Source of the DNA: Martinezella lusitana
GTDB lineage: Bacteria > Pseudomonadota > Alphaproteobacteria > Rhizobiales > Rhizobiaceae
Length of the DNA stretch: 64,000 bases
Direction: 5' to 3'
Assembly: GCF_014207095.1 (NCBI RefSeq)
Contig: NZ_JACHBG010000010.1
Span: forward strand, 1-64,000
In this document: positions 16,746 to 26,346 of the stretch, piece after piece
Numbering within the stretch: the stretch's first letter is position 1
Layout of the letters: each line of letters starts with the position of its first letter
Notes under the pieces: model-generated
The model's database searches: none
Seen by the model: the letters and a program-made list of their open reading frames with translations, nothing else
What the model was told of the DNA's origin: nothing
Made by a program: the position numbers and the translations under genes

Positions 16746-17516
16746 TCAGGCATGCGCGAGGGCGGCGAAACCGCTGAGAACTTGCTGGCGCCCCTCGACG
16801 ATCACAAACTCCATGGCTTTGTGCGCGGCGAGACCGTCCCGCGCCGCGATGGCATCGACGATCGCCATATGTGTGTCGGCAATATTGGCGAAGTCGTTGG
16901 TCGAGGCTGGCGCGCTCATGCGGAACATGCCGACCAACGCCGCCTCGATGAGCCCGCCGAGCGATCGCACGAACGGATTCTGCGAAGCTTCGGTGATGGC
17001 CAGATGGAAATGCAGGTCGGCCACGGCAAGACTGTCCGCGGAATGATGTGGGGCAGACATGGAGACTGCGAGCCGGCGCAGGAGATCGATGTCCTCGGAG
17101 CTGGCACGCTCCGCCACCAGGCTGGCCGCGAGCGGCTCGAATGCCATGCGTATGTCGTAGAGGTGAAGAAGAAACTCCTTGTTCACTCCGCTTTCGAAGT
17201 GCCAGTTAAGGACCTCATTATCGAACATGTTCCAGTAAATTCTATCTGTAACCCGAGTGCCCACGCGGGCGCGCGGCACGACCAGCCCTTTCGCTGCAAG
17301 CGTCTTCATACTCTCGCGAAGAACGGTGCGAGACACTTTGAAGCGCTCCAGAAGCTCATTATCACCCGGGAGGATGGTCCCGACCGGAAATGCGCCGGAG
17401 ACGATGGCCTTGCCAAGGGCGTCAACAACGTGACCATGGCTCGTTCGCGACTTTCGCTCGGTTTTTCGGGTGCCAAGAAATCTGCTAGGCAAGCGCTCCG
17501 TCCTTCCCTCAGACAT
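16746..17516 (-). CDS. GntR-family regulator (DgoR-like) of the sugar importer
   Basis: The 256-residue FadR-type protein has a winged helix (VVDALGKAIVSGAFPVGTIL, then FKVSRTVLRESMKTLAAKGL) and an FCD domain with the metal-binding pattern D-L-x-F-H-x-A-I and a later H. The segment R-I-Y-W-N-M-F-D-N-E-V-L-N-W resembles sugar-acid sensors such as DgoR. It begins inside the end of the yjfF-like gene (8-base overlap) and is the last gene of the importer operon, so it probably senses the transported sugar or its acid. It is convergent with the GntR gene ending at 16721. Confidence 0.82.
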   Translation of the reverse strand: MSEGRTERLPSRFLGTRKTERKSRTSHGHVVDALGKAIVSGAFPVGTILPGDNELLERFKVSRTVLRESMKTLAAKGLVVPRARVGTRVTDRIYWNMFDNEVLNWHFESGVNKEFLLHLYDIRMAFEPLAASLVAERASSEDIDLLRRLAVSMSAPHHSADSLAVADLHFHLAITEASQNPFVRSLGGLIEAALVGMFRMSAPASTNDFANIADTHMAIVDAIAARDGLAAHKAMEFVIVEGRQQVLSGFAALAHA

Positions 17517-18477
17517 ATTGTCGATTGAGGCGGGAGAGCAGCAGGAGGCCCTTCTGCATTACGATAAAGGCAAACAACAAGAAGCCGATCACTATTTTCG
17601 TCCACCAGCTGGAAAGCGTTCCATCGAAGGTGATGTAGGTTTGAATGAGACCCTGTATCAGAATGCCGATGAGTGTTCCTCCGACGAACCCCGCTCCTCC
17701 CGTCAGCAATGTTCCACCTATGACCACAGCGGCGATGGCATCGAGCTCGACGCCGACCGTGGCAAGCGAATATCCCGCTGACGTGTAGATGGAAAAAACT
17801 ATTCCGGATAGACCGGCAAGAAAGCCGGACAAGGCATAGATCTTAATCGTCGTGCGGCCTACCGGCACGCCCATGAGCTCAGCCGTCTGTGCCCCACCTC
17901 CCAGCGCATAGACATTCGCACCGAAACGTGTGCGTTGCGCCAGAACAATGCCGCCGGCAAAGACGAGCAGCATAATGCCGCCAATCAATGTCAGTCGACC
18001 GCCGCCGGGCATCAGCCAATAGAGATCGTTGAGCTGCGTGTAGAAGTCATGCTCGATCGGAATGCTGTCGATTGACAGCACGAAGGCAATGCCCCGCGCC
18101 AGGAACATTCCGGCCAGCGTGACGATGAAGGGCGGCATGCTGAGATAATGGATGATCGCGCCCATGCCGGCACCGAAAATCGTAGTGATGACAAGGACGA
18201 GGACAAAGGCGACCAGGGGATGGATCGTCGTGTCGCGAAGGACGACCGCCAGGAAAATACCGGTAAAAGCGATGATCGAGCCGATCGACAGATCGATGCC
18301 TCCTGAGATGATCACGAACGTCATGCCGACAGCTGCAATTCCCAAAAAGGCGTTGTCGGTCAATAAGTTGCCGGCGACCCGGGTCGACAGCATGTTCGGA
18401 TACTGCGTTACGCAGCCGGCATAGGCGAGAATGAAGATGAGGATCGTCGCAAGGAGCGGAAGATATTTCGAATTCAC
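17509..18477 (-). CDS. yjfF: Sugar ABC transporter permease, YjfF-like
   Basis: The 322-residue membrane protein belongs to the BPD_transp_2 permease family. It has about nine hydrophobic segments, the GGIDLSIGSI motif after the second, and a VGGTLLTGGAGFVGGTLIG segment near the C-terminus. In E. coli YjfF pairs with YtfT as the heterodimeric channel for galactofuranose uptake. A GTG start overlaps the preceding gene's stop as GTGA. The gene order ytfQ-ytfR-ytfT-yjfF is the same as in E. coli, which supports the names, though the substrate in rhizobia may be another pentose or hexose. Confidence 0.85.
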   Translation of the reverse strand: MNSKYLPLLATILIFILAYAGCVTQYPNMLSTRVAGNLLTDNAFLGIAAVGMTFVIISGGIDLSIGSIIAFTGIFLAVVLRDTTIHPLVAFVLVLVITTIFGAGMGAIIHYLSMPPFIVTLAGMFLARGIAFVLSIDSIPIEHDFYTQLNDLYWLMPGGGRLTLIGGIMLLVFAGGIVLAQRTRFGANVYALGGGAQTAELMGVPVGRTTIKIYALSGFLAGLSGIVFSIYTSAGYSLATVGVELDAIAAVVIGGTLLTGGAGFVGGTLIGILIQGLIQTYITFDGTLSSWWTKIVIGFLLFAFIVMQKGLLLLSRLNRQYV

Positions 18478-19502
18478 TTTACCTGCTCCTTTTGCACCAT
18501 CTGCCCCTCATTGCGGCGGCGCCAGAAGAACGCGGTCGCGGACTGCATGGCAGGCGACTGGATGACCAGAATGATAATGACGATGATCGCCTTGATCACC
18601 AGGTTGAACTCCGGCGGAAAGCCCGAGAGCAGGATGCCTGTATTGACCGATTGAATGATCATTGCTCCGATCAGCGAACCGACAATGCTGAAGCGCCCGC
18701 CCAGCAGCGAATTGCCGCCAACGACCACGGCAAGGATTGCATCCAGCTCAAGCCACAAACCGGCATTATTGGCGTCCGCGCCCTTGATATCAGCGGTTAC
18801 GATGATACCGGCGATCGAAGCGCAAAGGCCGCTCAACACGTAAACAGCCATCAGCAGTACCGGAGTCCGAATGCCGGACAGCGTACTTGCCCGCCGATTA
18901 ATGCCGATGGCTTCGACAAGCACGCCAAGAGCCGTGCGGCGAACGAGCAGGATGACAATAAGTGCCACGATCAGCCAGATCACCACCGGCATGGGCAGTG
19001 CCGCGAAGGAACCACTGCCAAGAAAGATGAGCGCGTCATTGTTGAAAGTGAGGATCGTACCTTCGGTGATCAATTGCGCTATGCCGCGGCCGGCAACCAT
19101 CAGCACCAGCGTCGCGATGATCGGCTGGATATCGAGGGCTGCGACGAGCAGACCATTCCACAATCCGCACGCTAGGCCGATACCGATTGTCAACAACAGG
19201 GTATAGGTAAGCGAATAGCCGGCAACGCTTGAAGATGCGGCTACCGCACCACAGATCGCAATGACTGCGCCGACAGAGAGGTCGATCCCTTTGGTGGCGA
19301 TGACCAAGGTCATGCCGATGGATAGAAGCGCCACAGGCGCACCGCGCCGGAGCACGTCGATCAAGCTTCCGTAGAGCCTGCCATTTTGAATTTCAAGATG
19401 GAAGAACTGCGGAAACATGACGAAGTTCAGCAGTAGAATCGCCGCAAGCGCAATGAGCTGCGGCATCAAGCGAAGCAGGGAAGCTTTGATTTGCGGATTC
19501 AT
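18474..19502 (-). CDS. ytfT: Sugar ABC transporter permease, YtfT-like
   Basis: The 342-residue permease carries the family motif KGIDLSVGAVIA and the VVGGNSLLGGRFSIVGSLIG segment, with about nine hydrophobic helices. It forms the transmembrane channel with the YjfF-like subunit and docks to the YtfR-like ATPase. The start overlaps the ATPase stop as ATGA and the stop overlaps the yjfF start, so the subunits are translationally coupled. Confidence 0.88.
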   Translation of the reverse strand: MNPQIKASLLRLMPQLIALAAILLLNFVMFPQFFHLEIQNGRLYGSLIDVLRRGAPVALLSIGMTLVIATKGIDLSVGAVIAICGAVAASSSVAGYSLTYTLLLTIGIGLACGLWNGLLVAALDIQPIIATLVLMVAGRGIAQLITEGTILTFNNDALIFLGSGSFAALPMPVVIWLIVALIVILLVRRTALGVLVEAIGINRRASTLSGIRTPVLLMAVYVLSGLCASIAGIIVTADIKGADANNAGLWLELDAILAVVVGGNSLLGGRFSIVGSLIGAMIIQSVNTGILLSGFPPEFNLVIKAIIVIIILVIQSPAMQSATAFFWRRRNEGQMVQKEQVK

Positions 19503-21022
19503 GCGTCTTCCCTCGTCTTCTCAGCCGTGGCAATGGCCTCGACGATGTTTCCAGCGGTCACGTCGCTTCCAGTCAGCTCGGCAATGTGCTCGCGATCCCG
19601 AAGGACGATGACGCGGGAACTATAGGCGACGAGTTCTTCAAGTTCAGACGAAATCACCACGAGAGACATTCCCTGCCGGCAGAGATCTTCGATCAGGCGA
19701 ATGATTTCCGCATGGGCACCGACATCAATGCCGCGGGTCGGCTCATCCAGAATAAGAAATCTCGGATTGGTCGCCAGCCAACGCGCGAGGATCGCTTTCT
19801 GCTGGTTGCCGCCGGACAGAAGCCGGATGGGCTTTTCGCGGTCGGTCGTGCGTATATCCAGTGCCTTGATGTAGTGATCGGCAATCGCGTTTTGCTCGCT
19901 GCGGGCCAAAGGCCTTGCCCAGCCCCGCCGCGCCTGCAATGCCATGATGATGTTCTCGCGAATGGAAAGATCACCGATGATACCATCAGTCTTACGATCT
20001 TCCGGACAGAAGCCGAAGCCATTCCTGATGGCGGCGCGCGGGTTGGAAAACGTCACTGCATTGTCATCGATTCTTGCTTCACCGCTATCGGCACGCTCAA
20101 CGCCGAAGAGCACTTCGGCGGTTTCGGTTCGCCCCGATCCGAGCAGACCGGCTATGCCGACGACCTCACCAACACGCACCTCCATATCGAAAGGCTTGAT
20201 CTTGCCGCGCTTGCCAAAGTTGGTGAAGCGATACCTTACCGGGCCATTTTCCGTCTCGGTCTGCCTGGCCGCACTTTCAGTCTCCGCAAGCTCGCGTCCG
20301 AGCATCATGGCGATCAGCGTTTGACGTGGAAGATCCTCCGCGTCACGTGTTCCAACCAGGCGGCCGTTGCGCAGAACAGTGATACGGTCGCAGATTTCGT
20401 AAACCTGCTCAAGAAAATGCGTGATGAAAACAATTCCTAGGCCGCGCTGCTTCAATCGCCTGACGATGCCGAACAGCATTTCGACTTCGTGCGTATCAAG
20501 GCTTGCGGTGGGCTCGTCAAGGATCAGAACCTTGCCGGAGAGATCGACTGCTCGAGCGATCGCGATCACCTGTTGGATCGCAACTGAGAAGCGATCGAGC
20601 TGACGGCTGACATCGATATCGATCCCGTATTGCGCCAGAAGTTCTCTCGCCATGCTATTCATGATGCGGCTGCTGACCATGCCGAACCGCCGAGGCTGGC
20701 GCCCCAGGAAGAGGTTTTCCGCCACGCTCAGATTGGGTAGAAGGTTGACCTCCTGATAGACGGTCCCGATCCCGAGTTTTTGCGCCGCCAGTGTGTCGTG
20801 CGGATCGATCTCGGCTCCGCCAAGAACAAGCGAGCCTGCATCACGCCGGTAGGCACCGGTCATGCATTTTATCAAGGTCGATTTTCCGGCGCCGTTTTCG
20901 CCAAGCAGCGCGTGAACTTCGCCGCGCAGCAATGTGAAATCGACATGGTCGAGAGCGGTCGAGCCGGGGAAATATTTACAAATGCCTGTCGCTGTCAGAA
21001 GTCGCTCGACGTCGTGAGCCAT
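19499..21022 (-). CDS. ytfR: Sugar ABC transporter ATPase, YtfR-like (double cassette)
   Basis: The ~507-residue protein holds two nucleotide-binding domains in tandem, as in RbsA/MglA/YtfR. The first has Walker A GENGAGKST, a Q-loop (YQEVNLLPNLSV) and Walker B VLILDEPTASLD; the second has a degenerate P-loop (GLLGSGRTE), a signature LSGGNQQKAI and Walker B FLILDEPTRGID. It powers uptake. I place the start at the ATG at 21022 because homologues begin just before LLTATGICKYFPG; upstream ATGs at 21043 and 21094 have no better ribosome binding site. Confidence 0.87.
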   Translation of the reverse strand: MAHDVERLLTATGICKYFPGSTALDHVDFTLLRGEVHALLGENGAGKSTLIKCMTGAYRRDAGSLVLGGAEIDPHDTLAAQKLGIGTVYQEVNLLPNLSVAENLFLGRQPRRFGMVSSRIMNSMARELLAQYGIDIDVSRQLDRFSVAIQQVIAIARAVDLSGKVLILDEPTASLDTHEVEMLFGIVRRLKQRGLGIVFITHFLEQVYEICDRITVLRNGRLVGTRDAEDLPRQTLIAMMLGRELAETESAARQTETENGPVRYRFTNFGKRGKIKPFDMEVRVGEVVGIAGLLGSGRTETAEVLFGVERADSGEARIDDNAVTFSNPRAAIRNGFGFCPEDRKTDGIIGDLSIRENIIMALQARRGWARPLARSEQNAIADHYIKALDIRTTDREKPIRLLSGGNQQKAILARWLATNPRFLILDEPTRGIDVGAHAEIIRLIEDLCRQGMSLVVISSELEELVAYSSRVIVLRDREHIAELTGSDVTAGNIVEAIATAEKTREDA

Positions 21023-21066
21023 GAAGCACTGATGTCCTTGCATTGAGCCAGTGGGCGAAAGCGATA

Positions 21067-21092
21067 GCCGGCGCTTCCGTCGAGGCGCCGGC
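21067..21092 (-). promoter_or_regulatory. Intercistronic stem-loop between ytfQ and ytfR
   Basis: GCCGGCGC at 21067-21074 pairs with GCGCCGGC at 21085-21092 around a ten-base loop, without a following T-tract. Such hairpins after a binding-protein gene protect its mRNA or dampen read-through, giving more binding protein than membrane subunits. Role inferred from position. Confidence 0.5.
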
Positions 21093-21150
21093 ATCTTTCA
21101 TGAGGATCGCACCGGCGGCATGGCCAACCCGCTGCGATCGCGCTTTCGCC

Positions 21151-22113
21151 TCAGTAACCGAGGTCCTTCTTTTGCTCGTAGACCTTCTGCGGATCATCCG
21201 CCTGGGTGTAGAGCTTGGATTCGGTCTGGATCCACTTCTGTGGCTCCTTCTTGGTCTTCAGATAGGCATCGAGCGCATCGAAAGCGGGACCGGCCATGTT
21301 CGGGGTCAGTTCCACGGTTGCATTCGCCTCGCCGGCGGCCATCGCCTTGAAGAGATCCGGAACGGAATCGACCGATACGGTCAGAATGTCCTTGCCCGGC
21401 TTCAAGCCGGCTTCCTTGATCGCCTGGATGGCGCCGACGGCCATGTCGTCGTTATGGGCATAGAGCGCGCAGATGCTCTTGCCGCCATTCTCGGCCTTCA
21501 AGAAGCTTTCCATGACTTCCTTGCCCTTGGCGCGCGTGAAGTCGCCAGTCTGGCTGCGGACGATCTTCAGGTTGTCGTGGCCCTTGAGCGCCTCTTCAAA
21601 ACCCTTCTTGCGGGCGATGGCCGGCGAAGAGCCGGTCGTACCCTGCAGCTCGACAATATTGCACTTCTTGTCGCCGACCGCTTTCACCAGCCAGTCGCCG
21701 GCAACCTTGCCTTCGTGGATCTGATCAGACGTGACAGCCGTCAGATAGAGATCCTTCGGCGCGTTGATCGTGCGATCAAGCAGGATAACAGGGATTTTGG
21801 CTTCTTTGGCCTCTTTCAAGACGGCATCCCAACCGGTTTCCACGACCGGTGCGAGCAGGATGGCGTCAACGCCCTGAGCGATGAACGAACGGATCGCCTT
21901 GATCTGGTTTTCCTGTTTCTGCTGCGCGTCTGCGAATTTCAGATCGATGCCGCGCTTCTTGGCCTCCTGCTTGGTCAAAGTGGTTTCGGCCGCACGCCAA
22001 CCGGATTCCGAACCGATTTGCGAGAAACCGACGACCAGATTTTTGGCCGATGCAGATGTGAACATGCAGGCAGCAAGGATCGTAGCGCTGATCAGTGCAG
22101 TCTTCAATTTCAT
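21151..22113 (-). CDS. ytfQ: Sugar ABC transporter periplasmic binding protein, YtfQ-like
   Basis: The 320-residue protein has a clear signal peptide (residues 1-23, KTALISATILAACMFTSASA) followed by a type I periplasmic-binding fold: NLVVGFSQIGSESGWRAAET at the N-terminus, VDAILLAPVVETGWD, IPVILLDRTI and a C-terminal hinge DILTVSVDSVPD. The opening V-G-F-S-Q-I-G-S-E-S-G-W-R matches the galactofuranose-binding protein YtfQ closely. The ATG at 22113 has GGAGG five bases upstream. It is the first gene of the importer operon, so its promoter lies just upstream. Confidence 0.88.
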   Translation of the reverse strand: MKLKTALISATILAACMFTSASAKNLVVGFSQIGSESGWRAAETTLTKQEAKKRGIDLKFADAQQKQENQIKAIRSFIAQGVDAILLAPVVETGWDAVLKEAKEAKIPVILLDRTINAPKDLYLTAVTSDQIHEGKVAGDWLVKAVGDKKCNIVELQGTTGSSPAIARKKGFEEALKGHDNLKIVRSQTGDFTRAKGKEVMESFLKAENGGKSICALYAHNDDMAVGAIQAIKEAGLKPGKDILTVSVDSVPDLFKAMAAGEANATVELTPNMAGPAFDALDAYLKTKKEPQKWIQTESKLYTQADDPQKVYEQKKDLGY

Positions 22114-22825
22114 GATGTCCTCCAAAGGGCCATCTCCAAGGCCCACGGTCAAAACATCATATAGTAATACTTTTGTAAACCGACATTCGACGATGCAGTG
22201 CAGCAAAAATGAAAGCCCTGGGACGACCTGCCGCTATTGAGACAACTGGAGGTGGCTGAGAACCCCTCCCGGGGGGCCGTTGCAGCCTCGTTATGCAACC
22301 TCGAACAGGAAGTTGCGATGGCTGCGGGCATGATGCAGATGGTGATCACTCGCGTTTCTTTCCGCAGATAGCCGGTCCCGTGGAGCTCAGGACGGACAAG
22401 CAGCATGTCCTCGTGCATCTGCTCTCACCGATCATCGGAGTAAGCTCACATGCTGTGCAGGGGCGAGAAACCAAGCAGGTCGCTTTAAGACAGGCAGCGC
22501 TGGCCATCTCGGTGCACCTCGAAAACGCAAGGCCCGTTCCTGCTTGATGCTCCTGCTCAATTTGAAGAGTCGGTGGCCCCTATCCTTCACAAGCAGGCGA
22601 TTTGTGCGCTCACATGGAAAGACGCAAGTTGATGCGCTTGCGCTGCGGCTCGTCGCTTTTTCCGGCCGGACGCCCCCCGAGATATGGCGGCAAATCCGAA
22701 TTCGAAAATCGCCGGAAGCGCATGCCCATCAGCTTTGGCATCGATCATAGTCCTTGTTCACCAACGCCGAGAGTGGTCTCATTTTGAGGTTGATTAGTCA
22801 TAATATAACTAGTATTAATCTTACT
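22114..22825. other. Intergenic stretch between ytfQ and the PadR gene
   Basis: About 700 bases with no intact gene. It must hold the divergent promoters of the ytf operon (left end) and the padR operon (right end). The middle, roughly 22240-22740, has short GC-rich open stretches (for instance one reading NLEQEVAMAAGMMQMVITR) that could be remains of a lost gene, but none has a match I recognise. The last 40 bases before the PadR start are markedly AT-rich, as expected for a promoter with an operator. Confidence 0.4.
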
Positions 22826-23446
22826 ATGAAAACTCCTAAACGCTCTCCCATCGCCCTTGCCGTACTGGCCATGCTCTTTGAGGCACCCATGCATCCCTAT
22901 CGAATGCAGCTCCTCATCAAGGAGCGCGGCAAGGACGAGGTCATCAACGTCTCGCAGCGCGCCAGCCTTTACCAGACGATCCAGCGGCTCGATCGGGATG
23001 GCCTGATCCTGGCGCGCCAGACCGCCCGTGCCGACAAGAGACCCGAACGCACCGTCTACGAGATCACCGAAAGAGGTAGGGAGATCGTGATCGCATGGAT
23101 GCGCGAGATCCTCTCGAAGCCGGCGATGGAATATCCTGAATTTCCGGCAGCTATTTCTTTCCTGCCGCTCCTCTCTCCCGAAGACGTCCTGCAGCAACTC
23201 GAACGTAGGGCAAAGGCGATCGAGGTGGAGCTCCAACGGACAGCGGAACTTTTGGAGCAGGCGGCCGCAGTGCCGCGGCTATTCCTGCTGGAGTCGGAAT
23301 ATCTGCGATCGGTGCAGGCCGCGGAACTTGCCTGGGTGAAGGCCGTTGCCGAGGATCTCCGCGCCGGGCGCCTCACGTGGAGCGAGGCGTGGCTTCGGCA
23401 GATTGCCGCTGAATTCTCGTCTGAACAAAAAAAGGACCTCGAGTGA
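22826..23446 (+). CDS. PadR-family transcriptional regulator
   Basis: The 206-residue protein begins with the PadR winged helix: SPIALAVLAMLFEAPMHPYR, I-K-E-R-G-K, then the wing RTVYEITERGREIV. The C-terminal half is a helical dimerisation domain with a long coiled-coil-like stretch. PadR proteins repress detoxification genes and bind phenolics or drugs directly. It is followed five bases later by an FAD monooxygenase, so it probably represses that gene and itself. Confidence 0.85.
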   Translation: MKTPKRSPIALAVLAMLFEAPMHPYRMQLLIKERGKDEVINVSQRASLYQTIQRLDRDGLILARQTARADKRPERTVYEITERGREIVIAWMREILSKPAMEYPEFPAAISFLPLLSPEDVLQQLERRAKAIEVELQRTAELLEQAAAVPRLFLLESEYLRSVQAAELAWVKAVAEDLRAGRLTWSEAWLRQIAAEFSSEQKKDLE

Positions 23447-23450
23447 TCCC

Positions 23451-24749
23451 ATGCGCGTTCTGATTATCGGCGCCGGAACCGGCGGACTGGCCTTGGCTCA
23501 AGCGCTGAAACAAGCGCATATCGACGTTTCCGTGTTTGAGCGCGATCTTGTGCCGAACGCTGATACCGGCGGCTACCGCGTCGGTATCAGTCCGGCTGGA
23601 AGTCGTGCACTCAAGGCCTGTGTTCCGCCAGATCTATATGATCTGTTCGCGGCTACTTGTGCCCGGGCGCCGACCAATTTCAGCATGCTCACCGAGCGTT
23701 TCCAAGAAGTTCTATGCCTCGAACTGGATGGTCACGCGACCGACGCAATGGATGGCGAGAAAAACGTCATCCGCAAGACGCTGCGGCGCGTTCTGCTCAT
23801 GGGGCTCGAAGATCGGGTCTCCTTCGGCAAGCGCTTTGAGAGCTTTAAACATAATCCGGATGGAACGGTAACCGCTTGCTTCGAGGATGGGAGCCGCGCG
23901 ACTGGCGATGTCCTCGTCGGTGCCGATGGATCGGGCTCGGCTGTTCGCAAACAGCGCCTGCCACAAGCCCGGTTGGAAGACACGGGGATCGTTGCCATTG
24001 GCGGCAAGCTTCCGATGACCGCCGAGAGCAAGGCGCTGCTTTCACAGAAGATGTTCCACGGCATGTCGATGATCATGGCGCCGAGGGGCTTCGGCGCCAT
24101 CATTCATTCGCTCGAATTTTCGCAAAACCGATCCAGTCGGGACTTCGCCGCACGCTGGCCGAATTTTCTCGAATTTCTCGATGTCGACAGCATCAGCTGG
24201 GCCCTTTGGGGCGCTCGCCAGAATTTTCTTAAAGATCCCGCACCCTTGAGCGGAGTGGAACTGCAACGGCTCGGCTTGGAGCTGACCCGAAATTGGCATC
24301 CGCATATGCGCGCGCTCATACAGATGACCGACCCCATGGCGCTAACCTCTCTCTCCATGAGAACGTCGGTCCCGCTATCGCCTTGGGACAGCTCGAACGT
24401 CACTCTGCTTGGCGATGCGGTCCATACCATGACGCCCGGGCGCGGTGCGGGCGCCAATACGGCGCTTCGTGATGCCGCCCTCCTCGGCAAGTCACTTATC
24501 GCAGCCAGTCTAGGGCAGAAACCACTTCTCCAGGCCATTCACGCCTATGAAGTCGAGATGCTTCGCTACAGCGCCGAGGCGGTCAGAGAATCGAAGAAGC
24601 AGATGAGCGCATCCGACATGATCCATCGGCCGGCTGCAGGAAGGCTGCAACTTACCTTCATGCGGGGTGCAATGCGCGTCATCAACGTCGTCCCCATGCT
24701 GAGGCAGCGCGTGCTACGGAAAATCATGATGGTTCGCGGCGAGAATTGA
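23451..24749 (+). CDS. FAD-dependent aromatic monooxygenase (PHBH fold)
   Basis: The 432-residue protein has the group A flavin monooxygenase fingerprints: G-x-G-x-x-G in IIGAGTGGLALAQAL, the DG motif in VLVGADGSGSAVRKQ and the second FAD motif LLGDAVHTMTPGRGAGANTA. It should hydroxylate an aromatic or polyketide-like substrate using NAD(P)H. The ATG at 23451 is five bases after the PadR stop. Pairing with PadR suggests inactivation of a toxic phenolic or drug (TetX-like enzymes share this fold). Substrate not deducible. Confidence 0.85.
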   Translation: MRVLIIGAGTGGLALAQALKQAHIDVSVFERDLVPNADTGGYRVGISPAGSRALKACVPPDLYDLFAATCARAPTNFSMLTERFQEVLCLELDGHATDAMDGEKNVIRKTLRRVLLMGLEDRVSFGKRFESFKHNPDGTVTACFEDGSRATGDVLVGADGSGSAVRKQRLPQARLEDTGIVAIGGKLPMTAESKALLSQKMFHGMSMIMAPRGFGAIIHSLEFSQNRSSRDFAARWPNFLEFLDVDSISWALWGARQNFLKDPAPLSGVELQRLGLELTRNWHPHMRALIQMTDPMALTSLSMRTSVPLSPWDSSNVTLLGDAVHTMTPGRGAGANTALRDAALLGKSLIAASLGQKPLLQAIHAYEVEMLRYSAEAVRESKKQMSASDMIHRPAAGRLQLTFMRGAMRVINVVPMLRQRVLRKIMMVRGEN

Positions 24750-24792
24750 TGGGCGCTACCGTTCCGCATCGTTTGACGTCAAAGTCGCGCCT

Positions 24793-25257
24793 TCAGCCAT
24801 CATAAGGGTTCGGGACCGGCTGACCCGCTGCGTTGCGGAACTCATTGATCCCGGCAGCATCATCGATGATGAGCTTAAGGTCAGCCTCGGGATAAGTGCA
24901 GACATCCTTTCCCGATCGCGTGCCAATGACAAGAAGGCGTAGCGGTGCGTGGGAGCGGTTCTCGAAACTATGCGACAGGGCAAGGCCGGCGGGATAGGCG
25001 CAGACGGCTCCGGGGCCGAGGACATGCGCCTCGCCGCCCTCCAGAAGCACCGCCTCGCCTTCGAGCACCTGAATCAACTCGTCCTCGGATGAATGCCAAT
25101 GTGGGATCGAGCTCCGGGAGCCAGGCGGAATCACGACGATCCAGGCACCGAACTGGGTGAGCCCGCCGGCATCGGAGAGCGGAATGCACTGCGAGGGGCC
25201 ACAAGGAGCACTGCCATTGTCGATCAGTGGCAAGTCAGAAAGATGGTATTTCGGCAT
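24793..25257 (-). CDS. Single-domain cupin protein
   Basis: The 154-residue protein has one cupin barrel with motif 1 HWHSSEDELIQVLEG (metal-binding His-x-His and Glu) and motif 2 YPAGLALSHSFENRS, where the expected His is present. The C-terminal KDVCTYPEADLKLIID is typical of short 'cupin domain' proteins of unknown function. It is convergent with the FAD monooxygenase and divergent from the mgtC-like gene. Its function cannot be stated; small-molecule isomerase, dioxygenase or sensor are all possible. Confidence 0.75.
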   Translation of the reverse strand: MPKYHLSDLPLIDNGSAPCGPSQCIPLSDAGGLTQFGAWIVVIPPGSRSSIPHWHSSEDELIQVLEGEAVLLEGGEAHVLGPGAVCAYPAGLALSHSFENRSHAPLRLLVIGTRSGKDVCTYPEADLKLIIDDAAGINEFRNAAGQPVPNPYDG

Positions 25258-25413
25258 CTCGAACGGGCCTCCGACGCGGTGCGATCAGAACTTTATAGCC
25301 CAGCGCGAATCCGGGGTGAACCACCAGGCAAGTCAATCGCTGTCATCTTTCCGTTGCCTGGAGCATGCTATTGCCATCGGAATATCCGGCTAAGAATTCT
25401 TGGGGCTCTTTTC

Positions 25414-26130
25414 ATGCAGTTCGTGCGCACGTTCGAGCTTTATCCGTTTCTCGACACCACGATCAGTCTTGCCGCTGCCTTTCTCCTCGGCACGCTGATA
25501 GGAGCTGAGCGTCAATACCGCCAGCGCACGGCGGGCCTGCGCACAAATGTGCTTGTGGCAGTCGGTGCTGCCGCCTTTGTCGATCTGGCGCAACGTATAG
25601 CTGGAACCACCGAAGCCGTACGCGTCATCTCCTATGTCGTTTCGGGAATTGGCTTTCTCGGCGCCGGCGTGATCATGAAGGAGGGTATGAATGTCCGGGG
25701 CCTCAATACTGCGGCGACCTTGTGGTGCTCGGCGGCCGTGGGCGCGTGCGCCGGAACGGATATGATTGCCGAGGCTGCGTTGTTGACGGTCTTCGTGCTT
25801 GCCGGAAACACACTGCTGCGCCCCTTGGTCAATGTCATCAACCGTATCCCGATCAATGAACAGGCCGCCGAGGCAACCTATGAAGTCAAGGTGATGACCA
25901 GTCGCGAGGCAATGCCGGAGATGCGAGATCTTCTGATCGAACGTCTGGAAGAAGCCGATTATCCGGTTGGTGATGTTGAAGTCACCGATCGAGGCGCAGA
26001 CAGTGTCGAGATCATCGCCACCCTTGTCAGCACCGCGGTCGATCCTGAGGAGATCGACGCTGTCACGTCCTACATGGAAGACCAGCGGGATATTGCCAGC
26101 GCAACCTGGGAAGGAAGCACCAAGGATTGA
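25414..26130 (+). CDS. MgtC/SapB-family membrane protein
   Basis: The 238-residue protein has the MgtC N-terminal domain: four or five hydrophobic helices including FLLGTLIGAERQYRQRTAGLRTN and GFLGAGVIMKEG, followed by a cytoplasmic C-terminal ACT-like domain (YEVKVMTSREAM onwards). The R-Q-R-x-A-G-L-R-T and G-x-G-F-L-G-A-G motifs are diagnostic. MgtC proteins help bacteria survive low magnesium and modulate the F1F0 ATPase or phosphate uptake. The ATG at 25414 follows GGGG eight to eleven bases upstream. I see no clear magnesium riboswitch in the short leader. Confidence 0.88.
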   Translation: MQFVRTFELYPFLDTTISLAAAFLLGTLIGAERQYRQRTAGLRTNVLVAVGAAAFVDLAQRIAGTTEAVRVISYVVSGIGFLGAGVIMKEGMNVRGLNTAATLWCSAAVGACAGTDMIAEAALLTVFVLAGNTLLRPLVNVINRIPINEQAAEATYEVKVMTSREAMPEMRDLLIERLEEADYPVGDVEVTDRGADSVEIIATLVSTAVDPEEIDAVTSYMEDQRDIASATWEGSTKD

Positions 26131-26346
26131 AGGCCACTTCGGCAACGGTAGTGATCAATGCGGCTGTAGCGGCGGCGCGGGGGCTAGCGCGAAAGGCCTT
26201 GCTGGAATGATGGCCGTCTCGCCCATCTCGTATCCGGCGTCCGATGGTCGGTCACATGGACTTGCTGGGTCGTTGTTCGCAAGAGGCGCCGGTCGGCAAG
26301 AGCGTTCGGCCCTCCAAGATTGGCTGGGGATCGGTAGGTCATGGGC

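Noticed and set aside
25390..26145. 251-codon minus-strand open frame
   Set aside because: Antisense shadow of the mgtC-like gene.
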